A DNA stretch of 43,358 nt, taken from the NCBI GenBank assembly GCA_005889275.1, contig VBFI01000041.1, forward strand, positions 1 to 43,358. The letters are read 5' to 3'. The stretch is from Chloroflexota bacterium. Lineage in GTDB: Bacteria > Chloroflexota > Limnocylindria > P2-11E. Below the pieces are notes generated by a model, which saw nothing but the letters and a program-made list of their open reading frames with translations, ran no database searches and was not told the DNA's origin. Positions 31,889 through 39,253 of this stretch are shown here, piece by piece. Numbering within the stretch: position 1 is the first letter of the stretch; each line of letters begins with the position of its first letter. A program made the translations under genes and the position numbers.

Positions 31889-33886
31889 CTAGGGGTGCGC
31901 GTCGAACCAGTTGGCGATGCGCTCGCAATGATCGACACGGTGTCTCGGCTGTCCACCGCGCGTCAGGTCGTGATTGTCCTCGGGATAGCGCACGAAGACG
32001 GCCTCCTTGCCGAGCACCTTGAGCGCCGTGAAGAGCTGCTCGGCCTGCTCGATCGGACAGCGAAGGTCGCGCTCGGCGTGGAGGATGAGGAGCGGCGTCT
32101 TTACGTTCGTCACGTAGGTGAGCGGCGAGCGCTCGACGAGCTTCTGCTGGTCACGCCACGGCGTCGCGTCGCCCATCTCGTGCTCCCAGAAGTGCCAGCC
32201 GATGTCGCTCGTCCCGAATGCCGAGATGTTGTTCGAGATGCTCCGCTGCGTGACCGCGGCCCGGAAGCGGTCGGTGTGGCCGACGATCCAGTTCGTCATG
32301 AACCCGCCGTAGCTCCCGCCGGTGACGTAGATCCGATCCTCGTCGATCCAGCCGAGCGACCGCGCGTGGTCGACGCCGGCCATGAGGTCCACGTAATCCT
32401 TGCCGCCCCAGTCCCCGACGCACGCTTCCACGAACCGCTCGCCGTACGCGTGGCTGCCCCGCGGATTGGTGAAGAGGACCGCATAGCCGCGGCCCGCGAG
32501 GACCTGGAACTCGTGGAAGAACGAGTAGCCGTACGCGGTGTGCGGCCCGCCGTGTATTTCGAGCACGAGCGGCCACCGTTTCGCCGGATCGAACCCGCGG
32601 GGCCGCAGGAGCCATCCCTCGATCTGCCAACCGTCCGCGCCGGAGAACTCGACGCGCTCCGGCGCCGCGACGTAGCGTGCGCCGAGGAGGTCGTCGTTGA
32701 GGCACGACACTTTGCGGATCGGGCCGCCGCGCTCGGCGACGCCGACGTCGCCCGGGTCGGTCGCTGTCGCGACGACGGCCGCGAAGCGCCGTCGTGCCCG
32801 GTCGAGCGACCACGACACGACCTGATGCGCGCCGAGCGTCTCGGCGCGGACGTCGCCGCCGCGCTTCGCGCACGAGTACGCGTTCGCGGTCCCTTGATCG
32901 GAGCCGAGGAAGAGGATGCGGCCATCGTCGGTCCAGGCAGGCGGCAGCGTCTGCGCCTGGCCACGGATGTCGCTGATCACGGCCGACCCGACCGTGCGGT
33001 CCCAATCCGCGAGAAGATCGCGGCCCGGGCCGCCGGCGGCCGGGTACGCCCAGAGGTGGACGTTCCGCGCGGCCGAGCCGATCGCCTCGGCGACTCCGTA
33101 GCAGGTGATCGTGTCGCCGTCCGGCGACCACGACGGATTGCCGTAGCTGCCGCGTCCGTCGGTGACGCGCCGCACCTTGCCCGCGAGCGTCGTCACGTGG
33201 ATGTCGGCGACGGTGTTGAGATCGCGTTGGTCGGTGCGATTGGACACAAAAGCGATCTCGGCGCCGTCCGGCGAGAACTCCGGCTGGCCGTCGTCCCAGT
33301 CCCCCGCGGTGAGCGGCCGCGGGGCGGATCCGTCGAGCGCCGCGAGCCAGACGTGCTTGCGCCTGCCGTCGAAGAGCCCGCCCTCGTCCGACTTGTACCG
33401 TGCGCGGTCGTAGACGCGGATCGCCTCCGGCTCGTCCTGCTCCTTCGGGTCGCGCACCACGAAGGCCACCCGCGACCCATCGGGCGACCACACCAGATCG
33501 GAGCAGTCGTCCGCGAAGGTCGTGAGCTGGCGGGCCTCGGCGCCACCCTGCGCCTGCACGTAGACGTTCCGGGGCGCGCGCTTCTTTCCCTTCGCGGGCT
33601 CGCCGCGGTCCGACAGGAACGCGAGGTTCCGTCCGTCCGGGGACCAGCGCGGCGACGAATCCTGACCGACGCCCGAGGTGATCTGACTCGCCGACTCGCT
33701 TTCGTCGAACGGGACGAGCCAGATAGCGCCCCGGTACCCGTCGCGGGCGTCGTTGACGACCTTCACCGCGTAGGCGACGCGAGCCCCGTCGGGCGAGATC
33801 TGCGCATCCGTCAGGAAGCGGAACTCGTAAAGATCAGTGGATGTCAGTGGGGGAAGCGACGAAGACAACGCGGCGTATCGTGCCAT
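31889..33886 (-). CDS. S9 family prolyl oligopeptidase-like peptidase
   Basis: A 665-aa two-domain serine peptidase. Residues 20 to about 390 form a beta-propeller with repeats 'SPDGARVAYAV', 'WSPDGRNLAFLSD', 'WSPDGSRVAFVV', 'FSPDGAEIAFVSN' and 'WSPDGDTITCYG'. Residues of about 400-665 are the alpha/beta-hydrolase: 'LVLEIHGGPHTAYG', nucleophile 'VTGGSYGGFMTNW' (Ser at about 525), Asp in 'LHAERDLRCP' and His in 'YPEDNHDL'. It looks like an acylaminoacyl-peptidase or S9C member. The ATG at 33886 is only 2 bp from the divergent ATG of the molybdoenzyme. Downstream in-frame TTG (33868) or CTG (33847) would also keep the conserved 'TSTDLYEFRFL'. Cytoplasmic. Confidence 0.93.
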   Translation of the reverse strand: MARYAALSSSLPPLTSTDLYEFRFLTDAQISPDGARVAYAVKVVNDARDGYRGAIWLVPFDESESASQITSGVGQDSSPRWSPDGRNLAFLSDRGEPAKGKKRAPRNVYVQAQGGAEARQLTTFADDCSDLVWSPDGSRVAFVVRDPKEQDEPEAIRVYDRARYKSDEGGLFDGRRKHVWLAALDGSAPRPLTAGDWDDGQPEFSPDGAEIAFVSNRTDQRDLNTVADIHVTTLAGKVRRVTDGRGSYGNPSWSPDGDTITCYGVAEAIGSAARNVHLWAYPAAGGPGRDLLADWDRTVGSAVISDIRGQAQTLPPAWTDDGRILFLGSDQGTANAYSCAKRGGDVRAETLGAHQVVSWSLDRARRRFAAVVATATDPGDVGVAERGGPIRKVSCLNDDLLGARYVAAPERVEFSGADGWQIEGWLLRPRGFDPAKRWPLVLEIHGGPHTAYGYSFFHEFQVLAGRGYAVLFTNPRGSHAYGERFVEACVGDWGGKDYVDLMAGVDHARSLGWIDEDRIYVTGGSYGGFMTNWIVGHTDRFRAAVTQRSISNNISAFGTSDIGWHFWEHEMGDATPWRDQQKLVERSPLTYVTNVKTPLLILHAERDLRCPIEQAEQLFTALKVLGKEAVFVRYPEDNHDLTRGGQPRHRVDHCERIANWFDAHP
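33876..33881 (+). promoter_or_regulatory. Putative -10 box of a leaderless promoter (molybdoenzyme), inside the S9 peptidase 5' end
   Basis: TATCGT ends 7 nt before ATG 33889, the same hexamer as at 9266-9271. If the S9 gene starts at 33886 this promoter lies within its coding sequence. Confidence 0.45.
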
Positions 33887-33888
33887 AC

Positions 33889-35427
33889 ATGAGCCGGTTC
33901 GACCGGCGGGCGCGCACCGGACTGCTCGTCGGAGCCCTCGCGATGTTCTTCGCCCTCGACGTCGCGTTCCTCTTGAGCATGGCGGGGCTGCCGTTCGTGG
34001 CCGACAGCCTCGGCCAGGCGATCATCGACGTCCTCCCGGGCTTCATCTCGATCCCGCTCATCGAAGCGCTGCACCAGTGGGCGAAGATCCTGCTCGGCAT
34101 CGGCGTGCTCGTGCTCTTCGAGATCGACGGCGCGGTGACGGGTCTCCTCGCGGCGGCACCCGGACGCCGCGACCGCGCGGTCATCGCGATCGGGCTCCTT
34201 CCCTGGGTCGCCGCGTACGTGCTCGCGCGGGTGTTCGCCGCCGAGCGCATCGAGCCGGTCACGAGCTTCATCGACGCGGCCGGAGGCGCGCTGGTCTTCC
34301 TTCTCGGGCTGGCCTTCCTCCTGCCGTCCGCGCTCGCGGGGCAAGAGGCCGCGTCGCCGTCGCGGCGGCGCGCCCTCGTCGCCACGGCCGCGCTCGCCGC
34401 TCTCGCGGGGATCGCCGCGCTGCCGCTGTCGCGGATCACCGGTTTCGGGGCGACCAACCTCGGCAACGCGCCGACCGCCGCGCGCCGGCTGCGGACGCGC
34501 GCCGACCTCGCGCCCGCCGATCCGGCGGTCGATGCGATCGCGGGGATCACCCCGCGCATCACCGCGAATGAGGATCACTACACCGTGGACACGACGCTCG
34601 TGAAGCCGCGCGTGGACGTCGCCAGCTGGGCGCTCGAGATCAAGGGGCAGGTCGAGTCGCCGTTCTCGATCACCTACGACCAGCTCCTCGATCTCGAGGC
34701 GGTCGAGCAGGCGCACACGCTCGAGTGCATCTCGAACTACGTCGGCGGCGACCTCATCTCGACGGCGGTGTGGACCGGCGTGCCGCTCCGCGATCTGTTG
34801 AACCGCGCCCAGGTCAAGGCGACCGCCTACGACGTGGTGTTCACGTCGGTCGACGGGTACACCGACTCCATCCCGATCGCCAAGGCGATGGAGGAGCGCA
34901 CGCTCGTCGCGTACCTCATGAATGGGAAGACCGTGCCGCAGGATCACGGCTATCCCGCACGCATGCTCGTTCCGAACATCTACGGCATGAAGAACGTCAA
35001 GTGGATGCGGACCATCGAGGTCGTGGACTACGACTTCCGCGGGTACTGGATGCAGCAAGGGTGGTCCGACAGCGCGGTCGTGAACACGAACTCACGGATC
35101 GACGTTCCCGGGCGGACCGTCCACTGGACCGGCGGCGAGGTCACCGTGGCCGGGATCGCCTTCGCCGGGAGCCGCGGCATCTCCAAGGTGGAGCTCTCGA
35201 TGGACGGCGCGAAGACCTGGCAGCCGGCGAGCCTTGAAGCGGCGCTGGCCCCGCTCACCTGGCGCCGCTGGAGCTTCCGGTGGTCCCCCTCGGGCGCCGG
35301 CAAGCTGAAGCTCCTGGTGCGCTCGACGGACGGCGCCGGCAACACCGAGACGCCGGTGCCTCGGGACCCCTACCCGGACGGCGCGACCGGCTACGACGCC
35401 GTCGACGTGGACGTCGCCCGGGGCTAG
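33889..35427 (+). CDS. Membrane-anchored sulfite-oxidase-type molybdopterin oxidoreductase
   Basis: 512 aa from ATG 33889 (an ATG at 33841 is also in frame). Residues 1 to about 180 hold about five membrane helices ('TGLLVGALAMFFALDVAFLLSMAG', 'ILLGIGVLVLFEIDGAVTGLLAA', in part). The periplasm-facing remainder carries the Mo-cofactor domain: 'DVASWALEIKGQV', the Mo-ligand Cys in 'LECISNYVGGDLI' (Cys at about 280), 'GYTDSIPIAKAM', 'VPQDHGYPARMLVPNIYGMKNVKWM' (in part 'HGYPARMLVPNIYGMKNVKW'), then a C-terminal dimerisation-like domain 'ISKVELSMDGAKTWQPA'. Sulfite or another small oxyanion is the expected donor; no haem domain is present, so a separate electron partner is needed. Converges on the cyclase gene, sharing CTAG. 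Confidence 0.9.
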   Translation: MSRFDRRARTGLLVGALAMFFALDVAFLLSMAGLPFVADSLGQAIIDVLPGFISIPLIEALHQWAKILLGIGVLVLFEIDGAVTGLLAAAPGRRDRAVIAIGLLPWVAAYVLARVFAAERIEPVTSFIDAAGGALVFLLGLAFLLPSALAGQEAASPSRRRALVATAALAALAGIAALPLSRITGFGATNLGNAPTAARRLRTRADLAPADPAVDAIAGITPRITANEDHYTVDTTLVKPRVDVASWALEIKGQVESPFSITYDQLLDLEAVEQAHTLECISNYVGGDLISTAVWTGVPLRDLLNRAQVKATAYDVVFTSVDGYTDSIPIAKAMEERTLVAYLMNGKTVPQDHGYPARMLVPNIYGMKNVKWMRTIEVVDYDFRGYWMQQGWSDSAVVNTNSRIDVPGRTVHWTGGEVTVAGIAFAGSRGISKVELSMDGAKTWQPASLEAALAPLTWRRWSFRWSPSGAGKLKLLVRSTDGAGNTETPVPRDPYPDGATGYDAVDVDVARG

Positions 35428-36299
35428 TCGGGCGCGACGCGCGGCGGCGGGAACGTGGCGACGAGATCCGCGGCCTCGACCTGAAAGAGCGCCTCGGGCT
35501 TGGGGATGCCCGCGAGGGGAAAAAGGCCGAGGCCGCGGAGCGCGACTCCCTCGGCGAGCGTCTCCGCGACGCAGTCCCGCGCGACCGCCGAGAGCAGGAT
35601 CTGACCGCCGTGCCCCGCCTGGCACACGCGCGCCGCGGTGTGCACGGCGATCCCCACGTATCCGGTCTCGGTGAGGGTCGGGCGGCCGGTGTGGATCCCG
35701 ATGCGGACGCGCACCTCCAGCTTCTTGCCCGACGATCGCTTCCGGAGCGCGCGCTGGATCGCGAGCGCCGCGTCGAGCGCGCGCATCGGCTCGCGGAAGA
35801 CGCCGAAGAACTCGTCCGCACGCGCGTCGACCTCGTGGCCGTCCGCGTCGCTGACGGCCTTCCGGATGAGCGTACGGATGTCGCGGAGCAGCGCCGCGTA
35901 CCGATCGCCGAGCCGCTGCGTCAGGCGCGTCGACCCCTCGATGTCGGTGAAGAGGAACGACACGGTCCCCTTCGGCAGCATCGCGACGCTCGTCGCGCGG
36001 GCCTGGATCTCGCCCTGCTGGCGCTCCTTGCGGAGCTGCCCGTCGAAGAAGCCGAGCGGAACGATGTTGTACTTCTTCGCCGCGCGAAGCAGGCGCTGGC
36101 GGGCCCGTTCGCGCGCGGCGGAGTCCTCGAAACTCGTCTGTTCGAAGCGGGCGAGGGCGTTCCGCACGTGCGCCGCGTCGTTGATCGGAAGGCGCCTTTG
36201 CCCCCTCGAATCGACGTAGGCGAACGAGCTATCCGGCAAGCGCGCACGGGTCTGGGAATCGAGCACTGCCACCGCTTCGGTCTCCTCGGAGAGACCCAT
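35424..36299 (-). CDS. Class III nucleotide cyclase with N-terminal DUF6582-like region
   Basis: 291 aa. Residues of about 20-80 ('LPDSSFAYVDSRGQRRLPI', 'NDAAHVRNALARFEQTSFE' and 'RLLRAAKKYNI') match a small domain I remember, often seen in phage structural and capsid-maturation proteins (DUF6582-like). Residues of about 105-270 are an adenylate/guanylate cyclase catalytic domain: metal Asp119 in 'FLFTDIEGSTRL', second metal Asp162 in 'DARADEFFGVF' (Gly of the usual GD is Ala), and the Gly-rich 'GIHTGRPTLTETGYVGIAVH' (in part 'IHTGRPTLTETGY'). Such proteins make cAMP from a soluble, dimeric enzyme. ATG at 36299; divergent from the RusA-like gene across 26 bp. Regulation through the N-terminal region is inferred. 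Confidence 0.86.
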   Translation of the reverse strand: MGLSEETEAVAVLDSQTRARLPDSSFAYVDSRGQRRLPINDAAHVRNALARFEQTSFEDSAARERARQRLLRAAKKYNIVPLGFFDGQLRKERQQGEIQARATSVAMLPKGTVSFLFTDIEGSTRLTQRLGDRYAALLRDIRTLIRKAVSDADGHEVDARADEFFGVFREPMRALDAALAIQRALRKRSSGKKLEVRVRIGIHTGRPTLTETGYVGIAVHTAARVCQAGHGGQILLSAVARDCVAETLAEGVALRGLGLFPLAGIPKPEALFQVEAADLVATFPPPRVAPD

Positions 36300-36313
36300 G
36301 GTAACGATGGCGC

Positions 36314-36319
36314 TACGCT
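36314..36319 (+). promoter_or_regulatory. Putative -10 box of a leaderless promoter (RusA-like gene / muropeptide operon)
   Basis: TACGCT ends 6 nt before GTG 36326 and would drive the long downstream operon. No clear -35 is seen; that region lies in the cyclase 5' end. Confidence 0.45.
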
Positions 36320-36325
36320 CGCGCC

Positions 36326-36718
36326 GTGGCGAAACGTCGCTTCACGTTCTCGGCGACGCTGCCGCCGTACGCCCCGCCGCGGAACGAGTGGCGGCGTCGC
36401 GTCCACGCGGCGGTGCTCGAGTCCCAGGCCGGCCGCGGCGTCGGCTACAGCGAGAACGACCGCCTCGAGGTCCGCATCGAGCTCTACCTCGGCAGTCGTC
36501 CGCTCGCGATGCTCGACATCGAGGAGCGCGTGAACGACGTCGTCGACGCGCTCGGCGGATACATCGCCGGCCCGCGCAGCGAGCGCCGCATCGCGCCGAT
36601 CGTTCCGAACCCGGACCAGATCCGCCGGATCATTCTCGAGAAGTCCACCCGCGTTCCGCGCGGCCGTCCGCTCGGGCAGATCACGCTCGCGCGGTATCGC
36701 CGGCGGCGGAGGGGATGA
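36326..36718 (+). CDS. RusA-like small protein
   Basis: A 130-aa basic protein with a beta-strand entry 'RFTFSATLPPYAPPRNEWRR', then 'LEVRIELYLGSRPLAMLDIEERVNDVVDALGGYI' (in part 'LDIEERVNDVVDALGG'). This resembles the D-x-D...Lys/Asp-Ala-Leu-Gly core of RusA-type Holliday-junction resolvases. The usual second DD is not obvious, and the tail is Arg-rich ('YRRRRRG'), so nuclease activity is doubtful. GTG 36326 sits 6 nt after TACGCT. Its stop overlaps nagZ as ATGA, so it heads the muropeptide operon. RusA is usually a phage function; here nothing else is phage-like. The assignment is tentative. Confidence 0.55.
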   Translation: MAKRRFTFSATLPPYAPPRNEWRRRVHAAVLESQAGRGVGYSENDRLEVRIELYLGSRPLAMLDIEERVNDVVDALGGYIAGPRSERRIAPIVPNPDQIRRIILEKSTRVPRGRPLGQITLARYRRRRRG

Positions 36719-38208
36719 CCCGACTCGGGACCGGCGCCCTCGTCTGGGCGGGCTTCGACGGCCCGACCGTCCCGGGCCCGCTGCTGGACGCGATCGGAGA
36801 CGGGCGCATCGGGGGACTGCTCCTCTTCGCCTTTCGCGGGAACGTGCGCTCGAAGGCGCAGGTCCGCGCGATGCTCGGCGAGGCGCAGGAGGCCGCGCGC
36901 CGCGGCGGACTGCCGCCGGTCCCGGTCGCGGTCGATCAGGAGGGTGGCTCAGTCGTCCGGATCGGGTATCGCGCGGTGTTCCCGAGCGCGATGGCCATCG
37001 CCGCCACCGGCGACCCGCGGAATGCCGAGCTCGCGGCGCGCGCGGTCGCCCTGGGCCTGCTCGCGGACGGGATCACCGTGAATCACGCGCCGGTCTGCGA
37101 CGTGAACGTGGAGCCGCGCAATCCGGTCATCGGCACACGATCGTTCAGCGACGATCCCGACCGGGTCGCGGAGTTCGCGGCGGCCTGGGTCCGCGGATCC
37201 GAGAGCGCTGGGGTCGCCACGACGCCCAAGCACTTTCCGGGGCACGGCGCCACGTCGCTCGACTCGCACTTCACACGACCGGATGTGGACGCCGATCGCG
37301 CGACCCTCGATCGACGAGAGCTCGCGCCGTTCCGAGCCGCCTTCACGGCTGGCGCGGCCATGGTGATGACCGCGCACGTCCGCTACCGGGTGCTCGACCC
37401 GAGCGCTCCGGCGACGATCTCGCGTCCGATCCTCACCGACCTGCTCCGCGGCGAGCTCGGCTTCGCGGGACTGTGCGTGACCGATTCGCTCGACATGAAC
37501 GGGATCGCCGACGTCCCGGTGGAGGAGGTCGTGGTGACCGGTGTCGAGGCGGGTGTCGACGCGATGATGGTGACCTCCGGTCTCGAACGGCAGCTCGCCG
37601 CGGCGGCGTGGATCGCCGAGCGCGTACGCCCGGAACGCATCCGCGAGGCCCTTGGCAGGGCGGAGCGTTTTCGCGAGCGGTTCGCACGGGACCTGCCAAA
37701 GGGCGACGTCGACGACGAGCCCGCACGGAGGCTCGCGCGCGAGATCGCTCAGGCGGCGATCACCCACGTTGGCCCGCCCCTCGGGCGACTCGATCCGCCG
37801 ATCCGCGTCGCCTACCTCGCCCCGAAGACCGTTTCGCCCGTCGAAGAGCTCGCCGACCCGGCGGGCGCCCTCGAGGCCGCGCTCCACGCGCGCTTCGGCG
37901 CCGAGGTCGCGTTCACCCGCGATGGCACCGCGCCGGAGGGCGACGGGACGCTCGTCGTGTGCTCGACGAACGCGCACCTGCACGAGGCGCAAGCGGCCCG
38001 CGTGCGGCAGCTCCTTGCGCACGGTGGCGTGCTTTGCGCGACCCGGAGCCCGTACGACGCCGCGCTTGTCCCCGAGCAGTCGGCGCTCCTCTCTTATGCC
38101 GATGTGCCGGTGTCCCTCGATGCCCTCGCGGCGGTCCTCGCGGGCGAGCGCAGGGCGAGCGGACGCCTCCCGGTCCGCCTGCCGAGCGCCATGGAGCTCG
38201 TGACCTGA
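36715..38208 (+). CDS. nagZ: Beta-N-acetylhexosaminidase NagZ (GH3)
   Basis: 497 aa. It releases GlcNAc from GlcNAc-(anhydro)MurNAc-peptides in muropeptide recycling. The N-terminal TIM barrel has 'VPVAVDQEGGSVVRI', the His-Asp dyad loop 'KHFPGHGATSLDSHF' (Lys172-His173) and the nucleophile Asp in 'VTDSLDMNGIAD' (Asp257). Residues of about 330-497 are the GH3 C-terminal alpha/beta domain ('VAYLAPKTVSPVEELADP'), as in Bacillus-type two-domain NagZ. No signal peptide, so it acts in the cytoplasm. ATG 36715 overlaps the upstream stop as ATGA, and its own stop overlaps the next gene as CTGA. Confidence 0.94.
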   Translation: MTRLGTGALVWAGFDGPTVPGPLLDAIGDGRIGGLLLFAFRGNVRSKAQVRAMLGEAQEAARRGGLPPVPVAVDQEGGSVVRIGYRAVFPSAMAIAATGDPRNAELAARAVALGLLADGITVNHAPVCDVNVEPRNPVIGTRSFSDDPDRVAEFAAAWVRGSESAGVATTPKHFPGHGATSLDSHFTRPDVDADRATLDRRELAPFRAAFTAGAAMVMTAHVRYRVLDPSAPATISRPILTDLLRGELGFAGLCVTDSLDMNGIADVPVEEVVVTGVEAGVDAMMVTSGLERQLAAAAWIAERVRPERIREALGRAERFRERFARDLPKGDVDDEPARRLAREIAQAAITHVGPPLGRLDPPIRVAYLAPKTVSPVEELADPAGALEAALHARFGAEVAFTRDGTAPEGDGTLVVCSTNAHLHEAQAARVRQLLAHGGVLCATRSPYDAALVPEQSALLSYADVPVSLDALAAVLAGERRASGRLPVRLPSAMELVT

Positions 38209-39236
38209 GCGCGCCGGCCTCGACCGAGCGCGCGAGGGCGATCGTCGACGCGGCGATCGGCAGCCTCTGCACGGGCGCGGTCGTTCGCGTCGAGCGCTCC
38301 GGCTCGGTCGACACGTACGCCGCGGGATCGTTGTGTCCCGACCCGGCCGCCGGCCCCGATAGGCCGTGCACCGCCGAGTCGCTCTTCGATCTCGCCTCGC
38401 TCACGAAGCTCGCGACGACCGCGCTCGTCCTTTCGTTCGTGCGCGACCGGACCCTCTCTCTGGACATGCCGTTTCGCGAGCTGCTGCCGGACTTTCGAGG
38501 CGGGGCGAAGGACCGGGTGACGCTCCTGCAGGTGCTCACCCACACCGCGGGCCTCGCCTGGTGGAAGCCGCTCTGGAAAGAGGCCGAGTCGCCAGAGGAG
38601 CTCATCTGGCTCGCCGCGAAGGAGCCGCTGGCGCAGGACGTTGGCGAGTTCCGCTACAGCGATCTCGGTTACATCATGCTCACCGCCGGTCTCGCCCGAG
38701 CAGGTGAGGCTCCCTTCCGCGACCTCGTGCACGAGCGGATCCTCGGTGTCGTCGAAGCCGAGCGAACGGATTTCGGGCCGCGGCCACGCGAGGAATGCGC
38801 CGCCACGGAAGAGGACCGCGAGTGGCGGCATAAGCGGCTTCGCGGCGAGGTCCACGACGAGAACGCCTACGCGATGGGCGGCGTGTCCGGACACGCGGGA
38901 CTCTTCGGGACCGCGGCGGATGTCGCCGGACTCATGCGCGTGTACCGGGACGGCGCGGTGATCGGCAACGAGCTCGCGTCGCTCGCGCGGACCGAGCACT
39001 ACAAAGGCGGCGACGTGCGGCGCGGGATCGGTCTGGTCCTCCGTCCACCGAACGATCTGCCCTTCTTCAGCGAAGACGCCTTCGGGCACACCGGGTTCAC
39101 CGGGACGAGCGCGTGGGTGGATCCGACGAAGGAGCTGACGCTCGTCGTGCTGACGAACCGCGTCTACTTCGGGCGCACGAACGACACCGAGCTCTACCGG
39201 TTCCGCGTCGCCGTCTACGAAGCGCTCTCGCGCTAG
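38205..39236 (+). CDS. Beta-lactamase-fold serine hydrolase in the muropeptide operon, probable CTG start
   Basis: A 343-aa class C beta-lactamase/esterase-like enzyme. S-x-x-K is 'LASLTKLATTA' (Ser65, Lys68), the YxN-like motif is 'YSDLGYIML' (Asp in place of Asn), and the KTG-equivalent is 'FGHTGFTGTSAW'. The start is CTG 38205, overlapping the nagZ stop as CTGA. No ATG, GTG or TTG lies near; the next TTG is about 40 codons in, past the first strand ('AVVRVERSG'). In the Bacillus muropeptide-rescue operon, nagZ is followed by the amidase gene amiE, which by my recollection has this fold. A MurNAc-L-Ala amidase role is therefore my favoured inference; a D,D-peptidase or esterase remains possible. 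No signal peptide. Confidence 0.83.
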   Translation: MSAPASTERARAIVDAAIGSLCTGAVVRVERSGSVDTYAAGSLCPDPAAGPDRPCTAESLFDLASLTKLATTALVLSFVRDRTLSLDMPFRELLPDFRGGAKDRVTLLQVLTHTAGLAWWKPLWKEAESPEELIWLAAKEPLAQDVGEFRYSDLGYIMLTAGLARAGEAPFRDLVHERILGVVEAERTDFGPRPREECAATEEDREWRHKRLRGEVHDENAYAMGGVSGHAGLFGTAADVAGLMRVYRDGAVIGNELASLARTEHYKGGDVRRGIGLVLRPPNDLPFFSEDAFGHTGFTGTSAWVDPTKELTLVVLTNRVYFGRTNDTELYRFRVAVYEALSR

Positions 39237-39253
39237 CGGGTCACAATCTCACC

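Noticed and set aside
36326-36718. Prophage remnant, because of the RusA-like protein
   Set aside because: No integrase, capsid, lysis genes, att-like repeats or base-composition change surround it; the gene is fused by overlap to a metabolic operon.
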